Below, one piece after another: positions 8,469-16,264 of a stretch of 64,000 bases of DNA. Under the pieces are notes generated by a model. It did no database searches. It saw only the letters and a list, made by a program, of their open reading frames with translations, and was not told the DNA's origin. A program made the position numbers and the translations under genes. The first letter of the stretch is position 1, and each line of letters opens with the position of its first letter. Origin of the DNA: Mesobacillus jeotgali (GTDB lineage: Bacteria; Bacillota; Bacilli; Bacillales; Cytobacillaceae); NCBI RefSeq assembly GCF_002874535.1, contig NZ_CP025025.1, positions 556,001-620,000 on the forward strand. Direction: 5' to 3'.

Positions 8469-10004
8469 ATGTTTCAAACCCTGAAGCGTGAATTGCTGGC
8501 CGGGATTACGGTTTCGGTTGTTGCGCTGCCGCTTGCGTTGGCTTTTGGGATGCAGGCGACGGGTAATTCGGATGGGGCCATCATTGGTTTGTATGGTGCC
8601 ATCATTACTGGTTTTTTTGCTGCTTTGTTTGGCGGGACGAAGGGACAGGTGACTGGGCCGACTGGTCCGATTACAATTATCTTTACTGGGATTGTGGCGA
8701 CTCAGGGATTGGAGTATGCTTTCATTGCCGCGTTCATGGGTGGGCTATTTCAAATTGTATTTGGCCTACTTAAAGCAGGCAATTATTTAAAGTTCATTCC
8801 GTTGCCGGTCGTCAGCGGTTTTATGAACGGAATTGCCATAATCATTATCATGGGACAGCTGCAGTATGTGACGGGCAGCTTTTTGGTCGTGCTGTTGACG
8901 ATTGTCTTTATGCTGGTTGCGATGAAGTGGATCAAAACTATCCCGCCAAGCTTGATGGCACTGATTTTAGGGACTGTGGCAGTAATCCTACTGGAAAAGG
9001 TAGTTCCTGCCGTTCATTTTACACTGCCATTTTTCGATGATTTTATTTTTATTGACAGCGCAGAAAGAATTGGTGAGATTCCGAAAGGGCTGCCGCAATT
9101 CCATCTACCCATTGCTGACCTGGGTGTTATCATCCAATTGATTCCTGCGGCAATAAGCATCGCGGTCCTTGGCTCAATTGATTCATTGCTGACCTCTGTT
9201 GTTATGGACAATATGACGGGTACGAAGCACAAGAGCAACAAAGAATTAATTGGCCAGGGGATTGGTAATACCTTTGCCGGTTTGTTCGGTGCGATGCCAG
9301 GTGCTGGGGCGACAGTCAGGTCGGTAGTCAATTTGCGCAGCGGTGGACAGACTGCTTTATCAGCTATGTTACATAGTGTAGCTTTGCTGCTTTTCATGCT
9401 TGTCTTCGGTCCCCTTGCAGAAGAAATTCCCCTCGCAGTGCTTGCGGGAATTTTAATCATGACAGGTATTACAATGTTCGATTATGACAGTTTGAAAATC
9501 CTTAAGGATGAGCCTCGCACAGATGCAGCGGTCATGCTGGTGACGATGGCTTTGACAGTTGCGATTGATCTAATGGTAGCGGTTGGAGTCGGCATTGTGA
9601 TGAGTGCATTAGTTTTCATGAAGAGGATGAGTGAGGAAGGCTTCAAAATCAATAGTAAAACGGAAAATGGTTTAAAGGTATATAGCCTGGAAGGGCCGCT
9701 TTACTTTGGGGCCACAGAGCTAATAACGAAGACGATCAGTTCAGATAACAGTCTTGATATAGTTATAGATATAGAAAAAGTAACGGTTGTTGATGCTTCT
9801 GGTGCACTGCTTCTGCTGCAGCTTAAGGAACAACTAAAAGAGAGAGGGCAGAACCTGTATCTTGTCGGGAATGACCTCGATCTTGGCGGGATCCTGCGGA
9901 AGATGAATATATTCCATGGATTTGGCACTGCCGGACACTTTGAAACTATGGAAGAATTAATCACGTATTTGAAGTTTAATAACAAATTAGTTCACGGTTC
10001 CTGA
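8469..10004 (+). CDS. SulP-family anion transporter with STAS domain
   Basis: 511 residues. The membrane part (about 1-390) shows SulP motifs such as ALPLALAFGM near the N-terminus and GQVTGPTGP, with about ten or more hydrophobic segments. The C-terminal STAS domain (about 405-505) contains VDASGALLLLQL. Family members move sulfate, bicarbonate or other anions; the substrate is not determinable here. ATG 8469 follows AAGAAGGCG; an upstream in-frame ATG (8442) has no ribosome site. Confidence 0.87.
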   Translation: MFQTLKRELLAGITVSVVALPLALAFGMQATGNSDGAIIGLYGAIITGFFAALFGGTKGQVTGPTGPITIIFTGIVATQGLEYAFIAAFMGGLFQIVFGLLKAGNYLKFIPLPVVSGFMNGIAIIIIMGQLQYVTGSFLVVLLTIVFMLVAMKWIKTIPPSLMALILGTVAVILLEKVVPAVHFTLPFFDDFIFIDSAERIGEIPKGLPQFHLPIADLGVIIQLIPAAISIAVLGSIDSLLTSVVMDNMTGTKHKSNKELIGQGIGNTFAGLFGAMPGAGATVRSVVNLRSGGQTALSAMLHSVALLLFMLVFGPLAEEIPLAVLAGILIMTGITMFDYDSLKILKDEPRTDAAVMLVTMALTVAIDLMVAVGVGIVMSALVFMKRMSEEGFKINSKTENGLKVYSLEGPLYFGATELITKTISSDNSLDIVIDIEKVTVVDASGALLLLQLKEQLKERGQNLYLVGNDLDLGGILRKMNIFHGFGTAGHFETMEELITYLKFNNKLVHGS

Positions 10005-10105
10005 GTAAAATGCGGCAGCCCATATTTTTTCATAATACTGTTGCCAAAATTTTCTTTAACAGGTACAATATGAAAGTATTCAATTAACCTAAGGAGGCAG
10101 TCGGA

Positions 10106-10177
10106 ATGATTGATCGTAATCAAGCAACTAAATCAATTTCATATGTTTTACCTTCGGCCTGCCTGTATTGTGTGTAG
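10106..10177 (+). CDS. Possible small ORF, perhaps frame-shifted membrane microprotein
   Basis: A strong AAGGAGG site stands 8 bases before ATG 10106. The open frame gives 23 residues. If one base is added near 10130-10132, the frame instead continues to TAA at 10206 and reads MIDRNQATK followed by a 23-residue hydrophobic, membrane-like tail. This could be a broken small membrane protein, a sequencing indel, or chance. A terminator follows at 10213. Confidence 0.35.
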   Translation: MIDRNQATKSISYVLPSACLYCV

Positions 10178-10212
10178 TAGCGCTTATTTTTGTCTTGTTA
10201 AAATAACTGCGT

Positions 10213-10244
10213 AACCACGGACTGGGATGTCTGTGGTTTTTTTG
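10213..10244 (+). terminator. Terminator before the ABC-2 operon
   Basis: AACCACGGAC pairs with GTCTGTGGTT (one G-T), followed by seven Ts. Confidence 0.85.
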
Positions 10245-10284
10245 CGCCTAAAAAAGCGAATGTATGTTCTTGGGGAGTGATAAT

Positions 10285-11310
10285 GTGATTACAGTTGAGA
10301 ATTTGAAAAAGGAATATAAATTGGTGAAGCGAGACCCTGGTCTTAAGGGGGCAATCAAGTCGCTTTTTAACCGGAAGTATGAGACGAAGCATGCGGTGAA
10401 GGGGATTAATTTTACGATTGAGCAGGGTGAGACGGTTGGCTATATCGGCGCGAATGGTGCGGGGAAGTCCACTACGATCAAGATGCTGACGGGAATCCTG
10501 ACACCGACGTCGGGAAAGGTAACGGTGAATGGGCTAGTACCGTATGAAAATCGTCAGAAGAATGCAGTGAATATTGGAGCAGTCTTCGGGCAGCGGACGC
10601 AGCTATTCTGGGATATCCCTGTCCGTGAATCTTATAATCTGTTAAAACATATTTACGAGATTCCGGAGCAAGAGTATCAGGAGACAGTCGAGATGTTCAC
10701 GGAAGTCTTGAACCTTGAACCGCTTCTTGGCATCCCGGTCCGACAGCTCTCGCTAGGGCAAAAAATGCGCTGTGAACTTGCTGCTGCCTTCCTTCACAGG
10801 CCAAAAGTTGTTTACCTGGATGAGCCGACAATCGGTCTAGATATTGCGGTAAAAGTAAAAATCAGAAAGTTTATCAAGGAAATGAATCAGCGCTGGGGCA
10901 CAACAGTGCTACTGACTACACATGACATGCAGGACATTGAGGAAATTTGCGACCGGATCATCATTATTGATGGCGGTACTATTTTATACGATGGTGGGCT
11001 TGAGCAGATTAAAAAACAATTCGGCCAACAGCGGGTAATCCATTTTGAGCTAGCGGATAAAGAAAAATTTATATTGCCTGCATCGCTGAACGGTCAGGTG
11101 GAAGTTTTACCGAATGAGGAAGAAACAAAGGTCAGCTTATCGTTTGACCATGAGACTGTTAAAAGCTCGTTCGTCATTTCGGAAATGATGAGCATGTATG
11201 AAATTGGAGATTTGAATATTGCCGATCCTAAGATCGAGACGATCGTAGAGGAGCTGTACAACAAACAGGAACAGGGGGGAGAGCATGAGAAAGTATTGGC
11301 AAATAGCTAA
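10285..11310 (+). CDS. ABC-2 type transporter, ATP-binding subunit
   Basis: 341 residues. Walker A is GANGAGKST, the signature is LSLGQKMRCELAAA, and Walker B is VVYLDEPTIGLD; a His switch lies in TTHDM. A long C-terminal extension (about 240-341) is usual in this exporter type. GTG 10285 is chosen because GGGGAG sits about 8 bases upstream; ATG 10264 is less well placed. It overlaps the first permease gene by 26 bp, so the three genes form one operon. The exported substrate is unknown. Confidence 0.9.
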   Translation: MITVENLKKEYKLVKRDPGLKGAIKSLFNRKYETKHAVKGINFTIEQGETVGYIGANGAGKSTTIKMLTGILTPTSGKVTVNGLVPYENRQKNAVNIGAVFGQRTQLFWDIPVRESYNLLKHIYEIPEQEYQETVEMFTEVLNLEPLLGIPVRQLSLGQKMRCELAAAFLHRPKVVYLDEPTIGLDIAVKVKIRKFIKEMNQRWGTTVLLTTHDMQDIEEICDRIIIIDGGTILYDGGLEQIKKQFGQQRVIHFELADKEKFILPASLNGQVEVLPNEEETKVSLSFDHETVKSSFVISEMMSMYEIGDLNIADPKIETIVEELYNKQEQGGEHEKVLANS

Positions 11311-12073
11311 AGGGCGGATGCAGGAGAACACTGCCTATTCCGCCTGGTACTGGGCCGGGACCGTTTCTGCAGTGATGAGGCTGTTGATTATTTACTTCTT
11401 CTGGCAGGCAGTTTATGCGAACCAGACAACGATTGAAAATATCAATCTGGAAACGATGATAACTTATATTGTCATTGCGATGCTGCTTCAGGGGTTTGTT
11501 GGCGGTGTCGGGAATGAGCTTGCCGAGAATATCAAGGAGGGGCAGGTAGCGATTGAGCTGATGCGCCCTTACGATTTGATTTTTAAAATGTTCGCGGTTG
11601 ATGTGGGTGAGAAAGTCATGTACTTGATTCAGGGAACGATCCCGATGATATTGATTGCTTACTTCTTCATGGATTTAAGCTTTCCAAAATCACCTGAGAC
11701 GATTTTGCTATTCGTGATGAGTGCGCTGGTGGGAATCTGGATCGGAACATTTTTTGATTTCCTCGTCGGTGTCCTCGCCTTCTGGACAGTCAATGTCTGG
11801 GGAGTCAGAGTACTAAAGGAGTCACTGATAACGTTTTTCTCGGGAGCTTTGGTACCAATCACGCTTTTCCCGGATTGGCTCAGAACCATCACTGAGTTCC
11901 TGCCGTTTCAGGCAATGGTGTATCTGCCAGTTTCGATTTATTCTGGGCTGATCACTGGAACGGAAGCTTATATGGCGCTTGGAGTCCAGCTGTTTTGGCT
12001 GATTTCATTGTATGTTTTAGTAAGGGTAATCTGGTCGCAGGCGATTAAGCAGATTACGATTTTCGGAGGATAG
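11285..12073 (+). CDS. ABC-2 family permease, first subunit (DUF990-like)
   Basis: 262 residues with about six membrane segments, opening with RKYWQIAKGRMQENTAYSAW. This is the pattern of the ABC2_membrane_6 (formerly DUF990) permeases, which work in pairs with one ATPase. AGGGGGGAG precedes the ATG. Start overlaps the ATPase gene; 11 bp separate it from the second permease. Confidence 0.85.
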   Translation: MRKYWQIAKGRMQENTAYSAWYWAGTVSAVMRLLIIYFFWQAVYANQTTIENINLETMITYIVIAMLLQGFVGGVGNELAENIKEGQVAIELMRPYDLIFKMFAVDVGEKVMYLIQGTIPMILIAYFFMDLSFPKSPETILLFVMSALVGIWIGTFFDFLVGVLAFWTVNVWGVRVLKESLITFFSGALVPITLFPDWLRTITEFLPFQAMVYLPVSIYSGLITGTEAYMALGVQLFWLISLYVLVRVIWSQAIKQITIFGG

Positions 12074-12084
12074 GAGGCGATTCT

Positions 12085-12876
12085 ATGCGTCGTTATACGA
12101 GATTATATTGGGAGTTTGCGAAGAGCCATATGAAGGTGATGATGGAATACCGGATTGACTTTTTGATCGGTGTCGCCTCAGTAATGCTTGAGCAGTTCGC
12201 TTCGATCTTTTTTGTAAAAGTGGTGTTCGACCACATTGAGCAGATCAATGGCTGGTCGTTTTACGAGATATTGTTCATTTACGGAATTGCGGCAACGGGC
12301 CGTTCGATTCACCAGATTTTCTTTGATAATTTATGGACGCTCGGCTGGCAATATATCAGGCCAGGAAAACTTGATCGCTTGCTGATCAGGCCGGTCAATC
12401 CATTGTTCCATGTGGTGGCAGATCGACTGCATCAAGATGGATTCGGCCAGCTGATTATCGGCTTGATTATTCTTGGGACAGCGATTCCGCAGCTTGACCT
12501 CGTTTGGGGAGCAGCGGAAATTGCGATGCTGGTTGTCATGATCATCTCGTCTGGATTGATTTTCGTGGCGATTAACTTATTTTTTGCGACATTCAGTTTC
12601 TGGATGATCGACAGTCTTCCTATAGTATGGGCTGTCTTCAACCTGAGTGATTTTGCCAGATACCCGCTGACGATCTACCACAAGGGAATTCGCATGTTCC
12701 TGACTTGGATCATTCCTTATGGATTCACTGCATTCTACCCGGCAGCTTATTTTATCGACAAGTCTGGCTACAAGGAATTCGCGCTTTGGACCCCGGTTGC
12801 AGCGATTGTTTGCTGTGTCCTTGCCTATGCATTCTGGAACAAAGGATTGATGGCTTTCGCGAGTACGGGCAGTTAG
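12085..12876 (+). CDS. ABC-2 family permease, second subunit (DUF990-like)
   Basis: 263 residues and about six membrane segments, paralogous to the preceding permease: both begin with a basic, aromatic stretch (YWEFAKSHMKVMMEYRIDF here) before the first membrane helix. Together with the upstream ATPase and permease it would form a heteromeric exporter. Preceded by AGGAGGCGA. Confidence 0.85.
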   Translation: MRRYTRLYWEFAKSHMKVMMEYRIDFLIGVASVMLEQFASIFFVKVVFDHIEQINGWSFYEILFIYGIAATGRSIHQIFFDNLWTLGWQYIRPGKLDRLLIRPVNPLFHVVADRLHQDGFGQLIIGLIILGTAIPQLDLVWGAAEIAMLVVMIISSGLIFVAINLFFATFSFWMIDSLPIVWAVFNLSDFARYPLTIYHKGIRMFLTWIIPYGFTAFYPAAYFIDKSGYKEFALWTPVAAIVCCVLAYAFWNKGLMAFASTGS

Positions 12877-12992
12877 CTAAAAGCAACCCGACGAATATAG
12901 GGAATTATCAGATAATACGTTCGTTTTCGGATTGCCCAATAGGACTTCCGTCGGGTATGATGGAAATAAATAGGTTGATAGGAGTGGCGAAG

Positions 12993-13346
12993 ATGGAAAA
13001 TAAGTCGATCAGAGAAGTATGGCAAGAAATCGAAAGGGTCATGAAAGAAAGGCCTGAACCCATTCAAGGCATGAATACGGTCTATCAATATGACATCACT
13101 GGGGATGACAGCGGGACATTCCAATTGCTGATTTCACGAGGAACTGCCCGGGTTGTTGAAGGAACAGAAGAAACACCAGATTGTACCCTGAAGCTGTCAG
13201 ATCAAAACTTCAAGAAGATGATCATGGGCAAACTCAACGGCACTGCCGCCTTCATGACAGGTAAGCTTAAAATCCAGGGCAGCATGGGACTCGCCCTCAA
13301 ACTCGAAGGAATCCTCAACGAATACAACCTAAGCGAAACGGCATAA
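12993..13346 (+). CDS. SCP2 sterol-binding domain protein
   Basis: 117 residues. The middle and end (TPDCTLKLSDQNFKKMIMGK, then GKLKIQGSMGLALKLEGIL) match the SCP2 sterol-carrier fold, a small lipid or acyl-CoA-binding domain, here as a stand-alone protein. ATG 12993 follows AGGAG at 11 bases; longer upstream readings overlap the permease in another frame and are unsupported. Between the permease and this gene, CCCGACG and CGTCGGG (about 12888 and 12949) form a widely spaced inverted repeat of unknown meaning. Confidence 0.8.
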   Translation: MENKSIREVWQEIERVMKERPEPIQGMNTVYQYDITGDDSGTFQLLISRGTARVVEGTEETPDCTLKLSDQNFKKMIMGKLNGTAAFMTGKLKIQGSMGLALKLEGILNEYNLSETA

Positions 13347-13347
13347 A

Positions 13348-13387
13348 GAAATGGATCAGGCATCTAAAACAGCCTGGTCCATTTTTC
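13348..13387 (+). terminator. Terminator after SCP2 gene
   Basis: AAATGGATCAGGC pairs with GCCTGGTCCATTT (one G-T), loop ATCTAAAACA, then T-tail. Confidence 0.9.
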
Positions 13388-13523
13388 ATTCCATAAAAAA
13401 TTCCTTTCCATCCATAAAAAATATTAATTGAAAATCCATTGCATAATGAGACAAAATGTAACAAGAAGTGACACATCCTGATATAATAAAGCTAACAAGT
13501 TTTCAGATTTAAGGAGATTCCGT

Positions 13524-14765
13524 ATGGAACCATTTAAAAAAAACTCGATTTTAATATATGAAGAAGTTAAAGCAGTTAAGTTCTTTTTGTGGACTTTTTA
13601 TATCATATTATTTGCTTATGATTTGGCCTATTATTTTTTTATTCCTCAGTATGGTGGTGAGGGAACTGTAGTTGGTTTCCCTGATGGTAGCATGGGTTTT
13701 GTAATGCACTTTCTTCTCCTCTTATTGCTCCCTGTTGCTATATATTTTATTAAAAAAGGCATACCAGAAAAAATTAAGTACATGTATATTTTTAGTTTCA
13801 TGTTGCTCGATTTTATTAATAATGCCATGATCTTTTGGGGAAACGATAAGGAGTTTACTGGCGGGCATATTCTTGAGGTATATTTTATTCTGTTCTCGCC
13901 TATTTTTGTTGATAAACGTTTCTTCATGGTGGCTTCGATTGGTTTATTTTTGAAATATCTTCTGGATGGAATGTTGTTCCATTCAAATAATGTGATTTTC
14001 CCGATTGCTCTTATTATTTTTATCTCGTCAATTACCTGGGTGTTGTTATCTAGATTCCAATCATATATAACAGCGATAACATCCATCCATGAAGACTTAA
14101 GGCAAAAGGAAAAATTAGCTGTTATTGGTCAAATGGCCACGGCAATTGCTCATGAGATTAAGAACCCTTTATCCTCACTAAAAGGCTTCACGCAGCTTCA
14201 GAAGGAGAAAGACAAAGATGATGATCACTATTATCCTATTATGCTAAGTGAGATTGATAGGATAAACTCGATTGTGACAAACCTCTTGATTTTAGGTAAG
14301 CCTAATACGGGCGAGAAGAGTACGAAAAATTTGAAGGGAATAATTGAGTATGTGCTTGTAGTGATTGAACCTCATGCCGATAGAATGAATGTTAAAGTTG
14401 AGTTGGACCTTACAGATAGTCCGGGTTTAATATGTGACGAGAATCAATTAAAACAGGTATTTATCAATTTGATTAAAAATGCCATGGAGTCCATGCCTGA
14501 AGGTGGTACAGTAAAAATTACATCTCAAGTCAAAAATGATACTGCGACGGTATCAATTCAAGATGAGGGATGTGGAATTGAGTCTGACAAATTACAAAAG
14601 CTCGGTGAACCATTTTATACAACCAAAGAAAATGGTAATGGGCTAGGTTTAATGGTGACTAAGAAAATAATTGAAGAGCATAATGGACAATTAAATATAA
14701 ATAGTGAATTAAACAAGGGAACAACCGTAGAGGTTAGACTCCCTTTAAGCCTCGAAAAAAAATAA
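13524..14765 (+). CDS. Membrane sensor histidine kinase (sporulation-kinase type)
   Basis: 413 residues. Residues 1-185 hold about six membrane segments with almost no outside loop. Then come a HisKA domain with phospho-acceptor His 210 in AHEIKNPLSSLKGF, and a HATPase domain (N-box NLIKNAMESM, G-boxes DEGCGIE and GNGLGLMV). The kinase part resembles the Kin/phosphorelay kinases of Bacillus. No response regulator is adjacent. The membrane part is clearly paralogous to that of the next gene (shared IYEE, FF and LSRFQSYITAI-like positions). An extended -10 (TGATATAAT, 13479-13487) lies upstream. Confidence 0.88.
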   Translation: MEPFKKNSILIYEEVKAVKFFLWTFYIILFAYDLAYYFFIPQYGGEGTVVGFPDGSMGFVMHFLLLLLLPVAIYFIKKGIPEKIKYMYIFSFMLLDFINNAMIFWGNDKEFTGGHILEVYFILFSPIFVDKRFFMVASIGLFLKYLLDGMLFHSNNVIFPIALIIFISSITWVLLSRFQSYITAITSIHEDLRQKEKLAVIGQMATAIAHEIKNPLSSLKGFTQLQKEKDKDDDHYYPIMLSEIDRINSIVTNLLILGKPNTGEKSTKNLKGIIEYVLVVIEPHADRMNVKVELDLTDSPGLICDENQLKQVFINLIKNAMESMPEGGTVKITSQVKNDTATVSIQDEGCGIESDKLQKLGEPFYTTKENGNGLGLMVTKKIIEEHNGQLNINSELNKGTTVEVRLPLSLEKK

Positions 14766-14783
14766 AATCATCATAAATAAATC

Positions 14784-14813
14784 AAAAGGACTATTCTTTG
14801 AATGGTCCTTTTG
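14784..14813 (+). terminator. Terminator after histidine kinase
   Basis: AAAAGGACTATTC and GAATGGTCCTTTT form a 13-bp stem with one G-T pair. The HD-GYP gene downstream probably has its own promoter (TATAAT near 14849). Confidence 0.8.
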
Positions 14814-14960
14814 GTTTATAATGAGAAAAAATGTCGTATTTGGTCGAATTATAATAGGTATAAATACTCATATTTTGTTCAGGAGTTTATAGCCTATTAA
14901 TTTAGGCTTAAATTAGGCGATAACAAGGGTAGCATAGTTGAACGAACGAGAGGTACCAAT

Positions 14961-16151
14961 ATGTATAACGAGAAAATTAATCAAACACTAATTTATGAAG
15001 AGCAAAGAGCATTGAAGTGGTTCTTGGTTTTATTTTACACAGTCTATTTAATATATGAAGTGTTTTATCACAGCTTTTATAAAAATATAGACTTAAATTT
15101 ACCCCGAGAAATAAATTATTGGGTCTATATTTGGCTGTTTATTGCTTTACCAATATTTATTTTATTGAAAAAGAAAGAAAAAATTTACAAGTTTAAATAT
15201 GTTTTTATAATTGGTTACTTTCTTACCTCGATAATGAGTGAAGTTTCCATATATTCAAAGGGTAACCTCGAATATCAAAGCGGGAATGCCGTAGAAATCA
15301 TAGCTGTTTTATTCACCCCATTTTTTGTTAATACACGTTTCTTCCGGGTTGTAACTGGCACATTGATATTTAAATATGCTTTTTTTGGATTTTATCTAGA
15401 CTCTGAAAATACGATTGGTCCTATAGTGTTGGTATTAATATTGAGTGGGATAGCTTACTTAATTTTAGTTCGCTTTCAAAGCTATCTAAAAACTATTAAA
15501 GAATCTTATGATTATCAGCTGCAAGGTATAGTTAAAGGAGTAATAGCAACAATCGAATTAAAGGATCCATATACCCGGGGACATAGTGAACGGGTGGCAC
15601 ATTATGCCCAAACTTTGGCAAGAGAGACGGGTAGGTTTTCTCAAGAGGAACTAAGTGCATTTAACTACTCTTGTTTATTGCATGATATTGGAAAGGTTAA
15701 TATACCTGACTCTATCTTAATGAAGCCAGGAAAGCTCTCTAAAGGTGAGTTTGATATAATTAAGACTCATCCTTCGGTTGGTGCGGAAGCGATCCTTAAA
15801 GTGAAGGGTCTAGAAAGTAGTATAGCTGTTATAATGTCCCATCATGAAAGGTGGGATGGTAAGGGATATCCAGAAAATCTTAAGGGAGAGTCAATACCAT
15901 TTTTAGCCCGGGTTGTTTCAATTGCAGATGCTTTTGATGCAATGACATCATCAAGGTCCTATCGGAACGCTCTCTCTGTTGATGAGGCATATGCCAGAAT
16001 AATAGATGGACAAGGGTCTCAATTTGATCCTCAATTAGTAGAGATGTTTAAAAAAATCTTCCCTAAATGGGTTCAATATCATCAGAGTTACGATTGGTCT
16101 ACCACCCTTTCAAGTGAAGATTATAAAAATAGAGAGGAGGTAACAGTATGA
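14961..16151 (+). CDS. HD-GYP domain phosphohydrolase with membrane sensor
   Basis: 396 residues. The N-terminal ~180 residues are a multi-pass membrane domain paralogous to that of the upstream kinase: compare TLIYEEQRALKWF with the kinase's LIYEEVKAVKFF, and the shared RFQSY motif before the output domain. The C-terminal HD-GYP domain has HSERVAHYA, LLHDIGK (H241-D242) and HHERWDGKGYP (294-304), so the metal-binding and GYP motifs are intact. HD-GYP proteins typically hydrolyse cyclic di-GMP. The stop codon overlaps the start of a 19-residue peptide gene. Confidence 0.88.
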   Translation: MYNEKINQTLIYEEQRALKWFLVLFYTVYLIYEVFYHSFYKNIDLNLPREINYWVYIWLFIALPIFILLKKKEKIYKFKYVFIIGYFLTSIMSEVSIYSKGNLEYQSGNAVEIIAVLFTPFFVNTRFFRVVTGTLIFKYAFFGFYLDSENTIGPIVLVLILSGIAYLILVRFQSYLKTIKESYDYQLQGIVKGVIATIELKDPYTRGHSERVAHYAQTLARETGRFSQEELSAFNYSCLLHDIGKVNIPDSILMKPGKLSKGEFDIIKTHPSVGAEAILKVKGLESSIAVIMSHHERWDGKGYPENLKGESIPFLARVVSIADAFDAMTSSRSYRNALSVDEAYARIIDGQGSQFDPQLVEMFKKIFPKWVQYHQSYDWSTTLSSEDYKNREEVTV

Positions 16152-16207
16152 AGATTCGTAAACTCAAAAAGGTAAAGACAACTTGCTGGTGGTGTATTCT
16201 TTTATAA
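16148..16207 (+). CDS. 19-residue CWWC micropeptide coupled to the HD-GYP gene
   Basis: The ATG at 16148 overlaps the HD-GYP stop (ATGA) and follows an excellent site, GAGGAGGT, so translation is very likely. The product is MKIRKLKKVKTTCWWCILL: seven Lys/Arg in the first ten positions, then Thr-Thr, a Cys-Trp-Trp-Cys core and a short hydrophobic end. A hairpin follows 6 bases after the stop, and a PqqD-M50 protease gene lies 57 bp downstream. That arrangement resembles precursor-peptide loci. No family is recognised; role as a signal or modified peptide is inference. Confidence 0.6.
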   Translation: MKIRKLKKVKTTCWWCILL

Positions 16208-16213
16208 GGTATC

Positions 16214-16250
16214 AGAAAGGGATCAGCTTTATAGCCTGATTCCTTTCTTT
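16214..16250 (+). terminator. Hairpin between peptide and protease genes (partial terminator/attenuator)
   Basis: AGAAAGGGATCAG pairs with CTGATTCCTTTCT (13 bp, one G-T), loop CTTTATAGC, then only a short TTT before AAAC. The weak tail suggests partial read-through, so the peptide message would exceed the protease message, as is common in precursor-peptide operons. Confidence 0.65.
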
Positions 16251-16264
16251 AAACAGGAGGCTTT

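Noticed and set aside
12888-12955. CCCGACG/CGTCGGG inverted repeat as a terminator
   Set aside because: The arms are about 50 bases apart and no T-tract follows; left as an unexplained note.
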